A stretch of DNA of 39,191 bases from assembly GCF_937890665.1 (NCBI RefSeq), contig NZ_CALADU010000211.1, positions 1 to 39,191 on the forward strand, read 5' to 3'. The notes beneath the pieces are model-generated. The model worked only from the letters and a program-made list of their open reading frames with translations. It searched no databases and had not been told where the DNA came from. Source of the stretch: an uncultured Subdoligranulum sp. GTDB lineage: Bacteria > Bacillota_A > Clostridia > Oscillospirales > Ruminococcaceae. Made by a program: the position numbers and the translations under genes. Positions 30,826 through 38,809 of the stretch are shown in pieces (position 1 is the first letter of the stretch; each line of letters starts with the position of its first letter).

Positions 30826-32094
30826 TTATTCGGTTTCGTCGTCAGCCTCGGTCACGCCCAACGCCTGCAGCGCCGCCTCGGTAAAGGCATTGCGCTCTGC
30901 GGTGGTGTGCTTCTCGCTGTCCTGCAAGGCCACCTCGTTGGCGATCAGGGCATCGGCCTGCGCCTGCGTGAAGGAAGAGCCCGGCAAAATACCGGTGCTG
31001 GCCTGCTCCACCTGCATAGCGCCCAGCGTGGTGGCGTCCGAAGCAGTGTTCCACGGGGTAATGACCCCCAGCGTTTCGGTGAGGGCGGCTTCCCCGTCGC
31101 CGCTGCTGTACAGCCACAGCACCGCGCTCTTCGCCGCTTTCTGGGCGGTTTCGTCGGTACCGGCGCGCACCGTCACGGTGCCCACATCGGCCAGCACCGG
31201 ATAGTTCAGCAGGCCGGTCAGGTTGTATTCTTCGGTGGAGAGATCCTCCTCGGTCAGGTTGCACTTAAAGGGGATCAGCACCAAGCTCTGGCAGGCCTCG
31301 GCGCCATAGGCCGACAGCAGATCGGTGAGCTTGGCCCGGCGGAACAGCGCGGTTTCATCACTGTCGGCTAGATTATCCCATTCCAGCGTCACCGCGCTGT
31401 AAACACCGTTGAGGGGTCCGGTGAGGGTTTCCTCGGTGAGTTCGGTTCCCGCCGCCAGCAGCGCCGCCGTGTAGCCCGCCGTGCGGTCCATCGGGGTGGA
31501 AAACACCCCGGTGGCATTCAGGGAATCGGGCTTAGTTTCCGGCAGGGTGTAGTCGCTGCCATTCAAGGTGACGGTAGCGGCACTGGGTTCCTCCAGCCAA
31601 GCCTGCAGCGTCTCCACAAAGTCGCTCCATTCCTCCCAACTGGCGTTTTGCAGGGCAGTCACACCGCCCTCGCCCAGCAGCGAGGTCACCATCGCCTGAT
31701 TGGCCCAGTAGCCGTACAGACTGCGGCCCAACGGCAGGCTGGACGCACTCTCGGTAATACCGGCCCGGGAAGCAGCCGCGGCCAGCAAAGTATCACTGGT
31801 CACGTCCACCCCTTCCACCAAATCGCCGAGGGTATGGTCCAATACCACCAAATCCGCGGCGGCAGGGTCGTCGGTGGTGTTCAGCGTCACCTGCTGCGCC
31901 GTGGCATAGGCCTGCACAGCCGGTAGCAGCGCTTCGGTGGCGTAGACGTTCAGCGTCTGGGGCTGGGGCGTGGCGGCAGTCTCCACCGTAGCGGTATTTT
32001 CCGCCGGGCGCAGCGCCTCCAAGGGATTGGCTGCGCAGCCGGCCAACAGCAGCGCCGGCAAGGCCAGCGCCGCCCAACGAATCATTTTCTGCAT
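30826..32094 (-). CDS. Solute-binding-protein-like lipoprotein
   Basis: 422 residues with a lipoprotein signal: PALLLAGC, lipidated Cys20, followed by an Ala/Thr/Pro linker. The body has the layout of extracellular family 1 solute-binding proteins, with LNVYATEALLPAVQAYATAQ at the start of lobe 1 and hinge-like segments (TLGVITPWNTASD) late in the chain, but similarity is not strong. ATG 32094 has AAAGGA 9 bases upstream. The malQ gene follows, so a maltodextrin-type ligand is a reasonable guess. No permease genes are adjacent. Confidence 0.72.
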   Translation of the reverse strand: MQKMIRWAALALPALLLAGCAANPLEALRPAENTATVETAATPQPQTLNVYATEALLPAVQAYATAQQVTLNTTDDPAAADLVVLDHTLGDLVEGVDVTSDTLLAAAASRAGITESASSLPLGRSLYGYWANQAMVTSLLGEGGVTALQNASWEEWSDFVETLQAWLEEPSAATVTLNGSDYTLPETKPDSLNATGVFSTPMDRTAGYTAALLAAGTELTEETLTGPLNGVYSAVTLEWDNLADSDETALFRRAKLTDLLSAYGAEACQSLVLIPFKCNLTEEDLSTEEYNLTGLLNYPVLADVGTVTVRAGTDETAQKAAKSAVLWLYSSGDGEAALTETLGVITPWNTASDATTLGAMQVEQASTGILPGSSFTQAQADALIANEVALQDSEKHTTAERNAFTEAALQALGVTEADDETE

Positions 32095-32137
32095 AGGGCA
32101 AATTCCTTTATTTTGTGGTAAAATCGTACTGCTTTTT

Positions 32138-32143
32138 ATTATA
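32138..32143 (-). promoter_or_regulatory. Promoter -10 of the lipoprotein-malQ unit
   Basis: Minus strand perfect TATAAT; the -35 region reads TGGAAA and is poor. Confidence 0.45.
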
Positions 32144-32180
32144 TAAGATTTCAGAGGTTTTTTCCACTCTTGTTTTATGC

Positions 32181-32186
32181 TATAAT
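32181..32186 (+). promoter_or_regulatory. Promoter -10 of the alaX-trmB operon
   Basis: Perfect TATAAT preceded by a T tract at -35. It is 38 bases from the divergent -10 of the lipoprotein-malQ unit. Confidence 0.5.
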
Positions 32187-32224
32187 AGGAAAAATTCCAA
32201 AAAAGAGGAGGCTCCTGCCCGACC

Positions 32225-33376
32225 GTGACCGATAAACTGTACGAACGCGATGCCTACCAGCAGGTGTTTACCGCCACCGTGCTGTCCTGCACCGCAACCC
32301 CCCAAGGGTACGCTGTGGTACTGGATCGCACGGCGTTTTTCCCGGAAGGCGGCGGCCAGCCCTATGACACCGGCCGTCTGGGGGACGCCCGGGTGCTGGC
32401 CGTACACACCGATGGAGAGACCATCACCCACACCACCGATGTGCCGCTGCTGGTGGGTGCCGCTGTGGAAGGCCGACTGGACTGGTCCCGGCGTCTGGAT
32501 GCCATGCAGCAGCACACCGGCGAGCATATTTTAAGCGGTACCCTTCACCGGCTGTACGGCGCCGAAAATGTAGGGTTCCACATCGGGGACCCCTATGTGC
32601 GGATGGATACCAGCATACCGCTGACGGCCCAGCAGTTAGCCGACGCCGAGGCCGAAGCCAACGCGGCGGTACGCGCCGACACCCCCGTGCGGTGCTACAT
32701 TCCCGACGCTGCCACACTGGCTGTCACCGAATACCGCAGCAAAAAAGAGCTGGAAGGTCCGGTACGGCTGGTGGAAGCGGGCGGTGACCGCTGCGCCTGC
32801 TGCGGCACCCATCTGGCCCGCACCGGCGAAGTAGGACTGATCAAGATCGTATCGTTCCAGCATTACAAGGGCGGCATGCGCCTGCTGGTAGCTTGCGGCC
32901 AGCGGGCCTACCGGGCGGTGGCGGAAGGCTGGACGGATGCCGAAGCCGCAGGGCGGCTGCTGTCCGCTCCGGTGGGCAGTCTGACGGCGGCGGTGACCCG
33001 GCTGCAAAGTGGCGAAGCCCAGCTGAAACAGCGGCTGGCGGCGCTGCAGAATGCACTGGCCGCGGCCTATGGGGCGGCGGCAACACCGGGTCAGCCCTGC
33101 ACCGTCTGGGCAGAGGGTGCCGACGGCGACGGCCTGCGGCGCATTGCCATGGCTGTGGCAGCCCAAACCGGTGCCCCCTGCTGCGCGCTGGCGCCGGGCG
33201 GACAAGGTTTGGCCTATGCACTGGCGGCAGCGCCGGACGGCGATGTGCGCCCCGCCTGTCAGGCCTTGAACGGGGCATTTCAAGGCCGGGGCGGCGGCAA
33301 ACCGGCTTTCTGCCAAGGGAGTTTGGCCGACGCCGACGAGGCCCGGGTACGCGCCTTTTTAACCGAAATTTTATAA
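32225..33376 (+). CDS. Alanyl-tRNA editing protein (AlaX-like with DHHA1 domain)
   Basis: 383 residues. Resembles the free-standing AlaRS editing domain: FFPEGGGQPYDTGRL near the N-terminus, zinc motif QQHTGEH (His97, His101) and CCGTHLARTGEVG (Cys193, His196) of the tRNA_SAD fold, then a coiled region and a C-terminal DHHA1-like domain ending in GGGKPAFCQGSL. It should deacylate Ser- or Gly-tRNA(Ala). The start GTG at 32225 follows GAGGAGG by about 12 bases; the next in-frame starts are inside the domain. trmB follows after 19 bases. Confidence 0.92.
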   Translation: MTDKLYERDAYQQVFTATVLSCTATPQGYAVVLDRTAFFPEGGGQPYDTGRLGDARVLAVHTDGETITHTTDVPLLVGAAVEGRLDWSRRLDAMQQHTGEHILSGTLHRLYGAENVGFHIGDPYVRMDTSIPLTAQQLADAEAEANAAVRADTPVRCYIPDAATLAVTEYRSKKELEGPVRLVEAGGDRCACCGTHLARTGEVGLIKIVSFQHYKGGMRLLVACGQRAYRAVAEGWTDAEAAGRLLSAPVGSLTAAVTRLQSGEAQLKQRLAALQNALAAAYGAAATPGQPCTVWAEGADGDGLRRIAMAVAAQTGAPCCALAPGGQGLAYALAAAPDGDVRPACQALNGAFQGRGGGKPAFCQGSLADADEARVRAFLTEIL

Positions 33377-33395
33377 AATCAGGAGTTATGACTGT

Positions 33396-34130
33396 ATGCG
33401 AATGCGATTTAAACCCTATGCACGACCGGAACTACTGGCCTGCGATTTTCACGTTCACGAACCGCTGACCCACGCAGGTCACTGGCATGAACTGTATGCC
33501 CGGCCGGACCAGCCGTGGCATCTGGAACTGGGCTGCGGCAAGGGCGGCTTTCTGGCGCAAATTGCCCCGGCCCATCCCGACATCAATTACTTGGGCATCG
33601 ACATCACCGACAAGGTGTTGATTTTGGCCAAGCGCAAAGTGGAAGCCGCCTACGCAGCCCGCCAGTTGCCCCCCGACAACGTGAAGATCGCCAGTTTGGA
33701 CATTGAGCGGATGGGCAACGCCTTCTCCCCCGAGGACCGGGTGGCGCGCATCTATATCAACTTCTGCAATCCGTGGAGCAAAAACGCAGGCAGCAACAAA
33801 CATCGGCTGACCCATCCCCGGCAGCTTTTGCAGTATCGCAACCTGATGGAGGAAGGCGCCGAGATCTGGTTCAAGACCGACGACGATGATCTATTCCGGG
33901 ACAGCCTGTCCTATTTCCCGGCGGCGGGGTTTGAGATCATCTGGCAGACCTTTGATCTGCACGCCGACGAGCCGGACTGGAACCTGCGCACCGAACATGA
34001 GGGCATGTTCAGCGAACAGGGCATTCCCATCAAGGCACTGATCGCCCGCAAAGGCCCCGACAGCACCGTGCATTGGGTGGAACCCAAGGAGCTGGCCCGC
34101 CAGCAGGAGGTTTCCGATGACCCCGCTTGA
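33396..34130 (+). CDS. trmB: tRNA (guanine-N7-)-methyltransferase
   Basis: 244 residues. Transfers methyl from SAM to N7 of G46 in the tRNA variable loop. Motif I LELGCGKGGFLAQIA binds SAM, followed by YLGIDITDKV and the C-terminal TEHEGMFSEQGIPIKAL. The region that usually reads DPWPK-x-RHxKRR is here FCNPWSKNAGSNKHRLTHP, with Asn125 in place of the catalytic Asp; CNPW I recall from other Clostridia, but the following stretch looks unusual. AGGAG lies 10 bases before the ATG. Its 3' end overlaps the next gene by 14 bases. Confidence 0.92.
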   Translation: MRMRFKPYARPELLACDFHVHEPLTHAGHWHELYARPDQPWHLELGCGKGGFLAQIAPAHPDINYLGIDITDKVLILAKRKVEAAYAARQLPPDNVKIASLDIERMGNAFSPEDRVARIYINFCNPWSKNAGSNKHRLTHPRQLLQYRNLMEEGAEIWFKTDDDDLFRDSLSYFPAAGFEIIWQTFDLHADEPDWNLRTEHEGMFSEQGIPIKALIARKGPDSTVHWVEPKELARQQEVSDDPA

Positions 34131-35064
34131 GGCCGCAGCGCACACCCTGTTCTGGTTTTTCCTCTACGGGGCGCTGGGCTGGTGCGTGGAGGTCATCTAC
34201 GCCGCCATTAAGGAACATCGCTTGGTCAACCGCGGCTTTTTGTGCGGCCCCATCTGCCCCATCTACGGGATCGGGATGGTAGGGTTGCTCTACTGTATGC
34301 AGCGGCTGCCGTCGAAGGGTCAAAGCCCCAGTGTGCTGACCGTCTTTGTGGTGGGCATGGTGCTGACCACCCTCATCGAACTGATCGGCGGCTGGGTACT
34401 GTTCAAGCTGTATCACATCCGGTGGTGGGACTATTCCCACCTGAAGTACAATCTCGGCGGTTATGTCTGCCCGCAGTTTTCCCTATTGTGGGGACTGGGC
34501 AGCGTCCTGATGGTCAAGGTGGTACACCCGCTGCTGGCTCACGCCGGGGATCCCCTGCCCATGCAGATATTGCTGCCGCTGGACGGGGTACTGCTGGTCT
34601 TTTTCCTTGTGGATGTGGGGGTTTCCGCCGCTGCCGCCACCGGCTTGAACCGGCGTCTGGAAGAAATCGACGAATTGCGGGCCAAGCTGCGGGTCTCCAG
34701 CGACAAACTGACCGAGGTGCTGGGCACCCGTGCCATGACTGCCGACACCCTGCTGGACGAGCAGAAATTGCAGTTGGCGCTGGCCAAGCTGGAAAGCCGC
34801 GACAACGCTGCCGAGCTGCGGGCAGAGCTGACCGTCCGTGCCGACCTGCTGCGGTCCAAACTGCGTGCGCTGGATCTGGATAAGCTGGGCACGCGGCGTC
34901 TGCTGCGCGCCTTCCCGCGGATGCAGAGCTTGCGCTATGGTGAAACGCTGGCGTCCACCCGTGCAGCGCTGATCCAACTGCGCCGTTTGGCGAAAAACGC
35001 CCAAAAGGCCGCCAAGGAGGCCGCCGGCACCGCCGCGGACAAACTGCGCAAACCCGAAAATTAA
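34117..35064 (+). CDS. CmpB-like membrane protein (putative ABC-transporter type IV) with coiled-coil tail
   Basis: 315 residues. Residues 1-180 contain four to five membrane helices with motifs of PF06541 (ABC_trans_CmpB): WFFLYGALGWCVEVIYAAI, HRLVNRGFLCGPICPIYG, and WWDYSHLKYNLGGYVCPQFS. The rest is a long charged, Ala/Leu/Lys-rich helical segment (about 185-315), probably a cytoplasmic coiled coil. The family has no proven transport role. AGGAGG lies 6 bases before the ATG, inside trmB; the reading frames overlap by 14 bases, indicating coupling. Confidence 0.87.
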   Translation: MTPLEAAAHTLFWFFLYGALGWCVEVIYAAIKEHRLVNRGFLCGPICPIYGIGMVGLLYCMQRLPSKGQSPSVLTVFVVGMVLTTLIELIGGWVLFKLYHIRWWDYSHLKYNLGGYVCPQFSLLWGLGSVLMVKVVHPLLAHAGDPLPMQILLPLDGVLLVFFLVDVGVSAAAATGLNRRLEEIDELRAKLRVSSDKLTEVLGTRAMTADTLLDEQKLQLALAKLESRDNAAELRAELTVRADLLRSKLRALDLDKLGTRRLLRAFPRMQSLRYGETLASTRAALIQLRRLAKNAQKAAKEAAGTAADKLRKPEN

Positions 35065-35078
35065 GAGAAGCGATAGAA

Positions 35079-35118
35079 AACGCCCCCTTCCGCCTAAGCG
35101 GAAGGGGGCGTTGTTGTT
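35079..35118. terminator. Bidirectional terminator between the CmpB-like and alpha/beta hydrolase genes
   Basis: Perfect 15-bp stem AACGCCCCCTTCCGC (35079-35093), CTAA loop, GCGGAAGGGGGCGTT (35098-35112); GTTGTT tail on plus, TTTTCTAT on minus. Confidence 0.88.
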
Positions 35119-35938
35119 ACCGGTTGGCGCCAAGCGTTCGTTCCACGAAGTCGACCAGCACCTGATTGACAAAGTCCGGCGCGTCGGTGTTGGAATTGTG
35201 GCCGGCCTGCGGCACCCAAAGCAGCGGGTAGCCGGTGCGCCGGGCCCAGCGGTCATTGTACCGTTTGGCCGAACCGGCGGCGTCGAACTCTCCACAGAGC
35301 AGTTGCACCGGGCAGGGAATCGTATACGACACCCCCGCCTGCACCGCCTGTGCCAACATGCGGTAGCCATAGGCCGCCAGCGCGCAATAGGACGTTTTGT
35401 CATAGCTCTGCATCATTTGACGCATCAGCGCGCGGCCATAGGGCGTCCGGGCACAGCCCGACGTTCCCCAATCCAACAGCAATCGCCATGGGATCGCCGC
35501 ATAAACGCCGTACATATGACGCAGCAGGAAGAGTTCCCATCCACTGTAATAGGTGCGCTGCAACGGGCAAGAATCGATGGACACAAACCCCCGCACATGC
35601 TGTGGATAGCGCGTCATATACACCTGCGCCAGATACCCGCCCATCGACTGGCCGACCAAAATCCGCGGGGCGTCGGTTTCCCGTTGCAGGATGGCATGCA
35701 GCCAATCGGCCCAATCCTGCAAGGTAAACCGCAGCGCAAACGGGCGGGACGCACCATGCGCCGGTGCGTCCCATACCAAACAGTTGTACCGTCCCGCGAA
35801 CGCCGCCAACTGCTTCTCAAACAGGCGGTGATCTGCGGTCAGGCCCGGCAGAAACACGAGCCACGGTCGTCCCGAGCCAGCCGTTTGCACCCAATAGTGG
35901 ATGGCCCCCTCCGCCAGTGCGTAGTTTTTCTGCTCCAT
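35117..35938 (-). CDS. Alpha/beta hydrolase
   Basis: 273 residues from ATG 35938 (AAGGAT 6 bases upstream). Classic alpha/beta-hydrolase fold: oxyanion segment LVFLPGLTADHRLFE, WDAPAHGAS, nucleophile elbow VGQSMGGYLAQ, a short cap and the catalytic His in VPQAGHNSNTDAP. There is no signal peptide, so it is cytoplasmic. The frame extends to a TTG at 35968, but that overlaps the upstream permease gene and lacks a ribosome site. It lies 10 bases after the permease and is the last gene of the FHA/ABC operon. Substrate unknown. Confidence 0.88.
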   Translation of the reverse strand: MEQKNYALAEGAIHYWVQTAGSGRPWLVFLPGLTADHRLFEKQLAAFAGRYNCLVWDAPAHGASRPFALRFTLQDWADWLHAILQRETDAPRILVGQSMGGYLAQVYMTRYPQHVRGFVSIDSCPLQRTYYSGWELFLLRHMYGVYAAIPWRLLLDWGTSGCARTPYGRALMRQMMQSYDKTSYCALAAYGYRMLAQAVQAGVSYTIPCPVQLLCGEFDAAGSAKRYNDRWARRTGYPLLWVPQAGHNSNTDAPDFVNQVLVDFVERTLGANR

Positions 35939-35948
35939 TGCGGTATCC

Positions 35949-36782
35949 TTATCCTTTTCGCCGGTCAAAGGAGATCTGCAAGACCAGCCATGCAGCGACG
36001 ATGCAGACCACAGAGATCAGGCCCAGCATCTGCCAGCAGTTCAGCAGGTTGGCCACGGTAGCGTCGTACATAGGGCCGTCAAACCCGGCCTTGAGCCATG
36101 CCAGACGGTTGTTCAGGTCGGTGGAAGCGCCCAGTGCGCCCATGCCCCATCGGCAGACGATCACCGAAGCGATCGAGCTGGCCACGCCGGTAAGGGTGAA
36201 CATAATGCCGCTGAACACCACCTGACCGATCATCAGCACCAGCACCACAAGGATGGCCGTTTCGCCGCTTTTGAAGATGGCCGACACCAAAAGTCCCGTG
36301 GCGCTGGAGGCAAACAGCATCAGCAGCACCGTGATGAAGATTTCCAGATTGGTTTCAAACAGCAGATGATTCTGGGGTACATGAACCACGTTGACAAAAC
36401 CGATGGTCAAAATCGCTGCCTGTACAAGCTCAATGAGGAGCAGCACAAAGGCCTTGCTGAGCACCACCGCCAGCAGATTTACCCCCACCGAGGCTTCCCG
36501 CAGGATGATGTCCCGTTCCTTACAGATCTCCCGGTAGGAGTTCAGGGTCCCCATAAAGGCCGCCATGGCGCTGAGGATGAAGAGCGCCGTGCGGCTGCCC
36601 ACGTTGACTAGATTGGAGGTAAAACAGTTGGGGTCCACCACCAGTTTGATGACAAAGACCATAAACGGTGCTTGCAGCACCAGACTGGCCAGCAGCAGTT
36701 TATCGTTCCAGATCAGGCGCAGATTGCGCTGTACCAGTACGGTGAACTGGCGAAAGAATTTCATCACTTCGATTGGTCGCAT
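35949..36782 (-). CDS. ABC-2 type transporter permease
   Basis: 277 residues with six predicted membrane helices (ABC-2 fold). N-terminus FFRQFTVLVQRNLRLIWNDK is typical of the cytoplasmic lead-in of ABC-2 exporters, and SYREICKERDIILREASVGV precedes helix 3. It pairs with the FHA-ABC ATPase encoded just upstream; the genes overlap by 19 bases. ATG 36782 has AGGAGG 10 bases upstream; a second ATG at 36764 sits on the ATPase stop codon without such a site. In the Rv1747 type the permease is fused to the ATPase; here it is split. The substrate is unknown. Confidence 0.9.
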   Translation of the reverse strand: MRPIEVMKFFRQFTVLVQRNLRLIWNDKLLLASLVLQAPFMVFVIKLVVDPNCFTSNLVNVGSRTALFILSAMAAFMGTLNSYREICKERDIILREASVGVNLLAVVLSKAFVLLLIELVQAAILTIGFVNVVHVPQNHLLFETNLEIFITVLLMLFASSATGLLVSAIFKSGETAILVVLVLMIGQVVFSGIMFTLTGVASSIASVIVCRWGMGALGASTDLNNRLAWLKAGFDGPMYDATVANLLNCWQMLGLISVVCIVAAWLVLQISFDRRKG

Positions 36783-38293
36783 CGCTTGTCCGCCTCCTGT
36801 GCTGCCTCGGGCCAGGCCGCCACAAGGCGGTTGAACTCCGGCGTGGTAAAATACTGGCAGCGGTACTGTTCCACCAGTTCCGGCACGCGCAGTTTTTCAA
36901 AGATATCGCTGGTGAGCTCCACGTCAAAATAGGCGTTGAGCTGTTCCGGCGGGCCGTAGTAGCACAGCACGCCGCCCACCCCCAAAAAGGCGATCTTGTC
37001 GCAGAGGTTGATGTTGGACATATTGTGGGTAACCATCAATACCGTACAGTTTTGATGGCTGAGCTTACGGCACAGCTCCATCATACTGCGGTCCAAATCG
37101 GGGGAAAGGCCGCTGGTAGGCTCGTCGAGGATCAACAGCCGGGGGCTGGCCAGCAGTTCCATCGCAATGGAAACCCGCTTTTTCTGCCCGCCCGAAAGCT
37201 GGGAGATCAGCGTTTTTTCCCGTCCGGTCAAGTCCACGGCCTCGATGGCATGGGCCACTGCCGTGGCAATTTCCGCCCGGCTGGCGTCGTGGGCAATGCG
37301 CAGTTTGGCCGTAAAGGTCAGGCTTTGCTCCACGGTCAGGTTGTCGTGCATGATGTCCCGCTGGGGCACATACCCCAGCACCGCATCAAAGGCGTTGCGG
37401 TTGCCCCGGGTTTCCACCCCATCAAACCGCACACTGCCTGCCGTGCAGGGGGCCGTACCGGTAATACAAGTCAGCAGGCTGGATTTGCCAGTGCCGGACC
37501 CACCTACCAGCACCACAAAGCTGTTGGGTTCGATCTCCAGACTGGTGCCGTCCACAATGTTCAGCGGCTGCTGGGTGTTGCGGTCCTGCACCGTCTTGTA
37601 GACATTCAAAAGCTGTACGCTGATGCCGCTTTTGTGCTCGTGGTAATGCAAAAGGCCGCCGGAAAAAGCAAAGACCTGCGTAGGTACGTTGATGACAGCG
37701 CCGTTGCGCAGCGCCGTCCGGCTGACCGGCATACCGTCCACGTAGGTACCATTGGTGGAGCCCAAGTCCCGCACCTCGAACTGCCCGTCCTTGTAGACGA
37801 TTTCGCAGTGATGGCGGGAAACCCGGTCACTGACCAGTTTAATGTCGCAGTCATCCCCGCGGCCGATGAGCACCCGCTTTTTGCGGCGGATGTCGATTTC
37901 CCGCAGTACGGCGGCGTCTGTCTGCTCCTGCCGGAAGGCCGCGTTCCCGCTTTGCACAGCGCGGATCTCCTCCACCCGGAAAGTGATCTCCTGCGTGGCG
38001 GCATTTCCATCGGTGTTCAAGCCGATCACATCGCCGGGCTGCAAAGTGCAGGTCTCCCCAGCGGTCAGGTAGCGGTTGTTATACCAAGTATTGCAGTCGC
38101 TGGAATCATCGGTCACCGTCCACTGTTCACCGGTATACGCAATGGTGAACTGGCGGTCCCCCACATTGTTGCGGCGCAGGATATACTCACATTGAGCGCT
38201 GCGTCCAAACCGATACGCGCCCCGCCCCGAAGGCAGGGTGATGCGCTGCTTGTTGCGCTGTTCGGTGATGAGAAAAACAATCTCGCTTGCCAC
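36764..38293 (-). CDS. ABC transporter ATPase with two N-terminal FHA domains
   Basis: 509 residues. FHA-like domain 1 (about 25-95) is degenerate (FGRSAQCEYILRRNNVGDRQ). FHA domain 2 (about 138-205) is complete, with GRGDDCD, SRHH (159-162) and GSTNGT (178-183) for phospho-threonine binding. The ABC domain has Walker A GGSGTGKSS (264-272), signature LSGGQ (366-370), Walker B LLILDEP (386-392) and THN (switch His). The start is GTG 38293 with AGGGGGG 6 bases upstream; the preceding FHA gene ends 12 bases before. The closest known design is mycobacterial Rv1747, controlled by Ser/Thr kinase PknF, but a kinase is not in this window. Confidence 0.93.
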   Translation of the reverse strand: MASEIVFLITEQRNKQRITLPSGRGAYRFGRSAQCEYILRRNNVGDRQFTIAYTGEQWTVTDDSSDCNTWYNNRYLTAGETCTLQPGDVIGLNTDGNAATQEITFRVEEIRAVQSGNAAFRQEQTDAAVLREIDIRRKKRVLIGRGDDCDIKLVSDRVSRHHCEIVYKDGQFEVRDLGSTNGTYVDGMPVSRTALRNGAVINVPTQVFAFSGGLLHYHEHKSGISVQLLNVYKTVQDRNTQQPLNIVDGTSLEIEPNSFVVLVGGSGTGKSSLLTCITGTAPCTAGSVRFDGVETRGNRNAFDAVLGYVPQRDIMHDNLTVEQSLTFTAKLRIAHDASRAEIATAVAHAIEAVDLTGREKTLISQLSGGQKKRVSIAMELLASPRLLILDEPTSGLSPDLDRSMMELCRKLSHQNCTVLMVTHNMSNINLCDKIAFLGVGGVLCYYGPPEQLNAYFDVELTSDIFEKLRVPELVEQYRCQYFTTPEFNRLVAAWPEAAQEADKRCDQSK

Positions 38294-38305
38294 AGCCGTC
38301 CCCCC

Positions 38306-38782
38306 TTACCAGCGGAATCCGCCGCCGCAGAAAGGCACAAAGCGCAGCGTGGCCGTTCCCAGCTTCAACTCCTCACCGCCGGTGAGGGGCTGCGCTTCCA
38401 GCACCGCCTGCCCTGCCAGATAGCACAGGTCCTGCGACGAACCGGGCAGCAGCGTAAAGGCATCCGCCTCCGGGTCATAGACCACCGTGGCCTGCCGGGC
38501 CCCCAACGGGGCATCGGGACTTACGGTCGCCGGTGCCCCGGCGGCATCCAGCCCCAAAAAGCTGCGGCCGACTCCCAACCGGAGATCCCGCCCCCGGGCC
38601 GGACCATCCAGCACCACCAGCCATCCGGCCACCGGTCCATCCGGCGCAGCCAACTCCGCCGCCGGAACTTCACTGGTTTGCACGATGGCCGTCTCGGTCT
38701 GCAAGTCGGTGTTGCAATAGGGGCAGGCCGGGTATTTATCGGCATCAAAGAAATGTCCTTGCTCGCATTTGGTCAATTTCAT
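38306..38782 (-). CDS. Zinc-ribbon plus FHA-like domain protein
   Basis: 158 residues. The N-terminus MKLTKCEQGHFFDADKYPAC has Cys6, His10, Cys20 and Cys23 (CxxGH...CPYC), a treble-clef-like zinc ribbon seen in Clostridia proteins next to FHA domains. After a linker, about residues 52-155 have the length and strand pattern of an FHA domain (VGRSFLGLD; RQATVVYDPEADAF; LKLGTATLRFVPF), although the GR..S..H signature is weak. The ATG has AGAGGG about 8 bases upstream. It lies between another FHA gene and the FHA-ABC ATPase. Likely a scaffold reading phospho-threonine; partners unknown. Confidence 0.8.
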   Translation of the reverse strand: MKLTKCEQGHFFDADKYPACPYCNTDLQTETAIVQTSEVPAAELAAPDGPVAGWLVVLDGPARGRDLRLGVGRSFLGLDAAGAPATVSPDAPLGARQATVVYDPEADAFTLLPGSSQDLCYLAGQAVLEAQPLTGGEELKLGTATLRFVPFCGGGFRW

Positions 38783-38809
38783 CGCGGTTCCCTCTTCTCT
38801 TGCCGTCCG

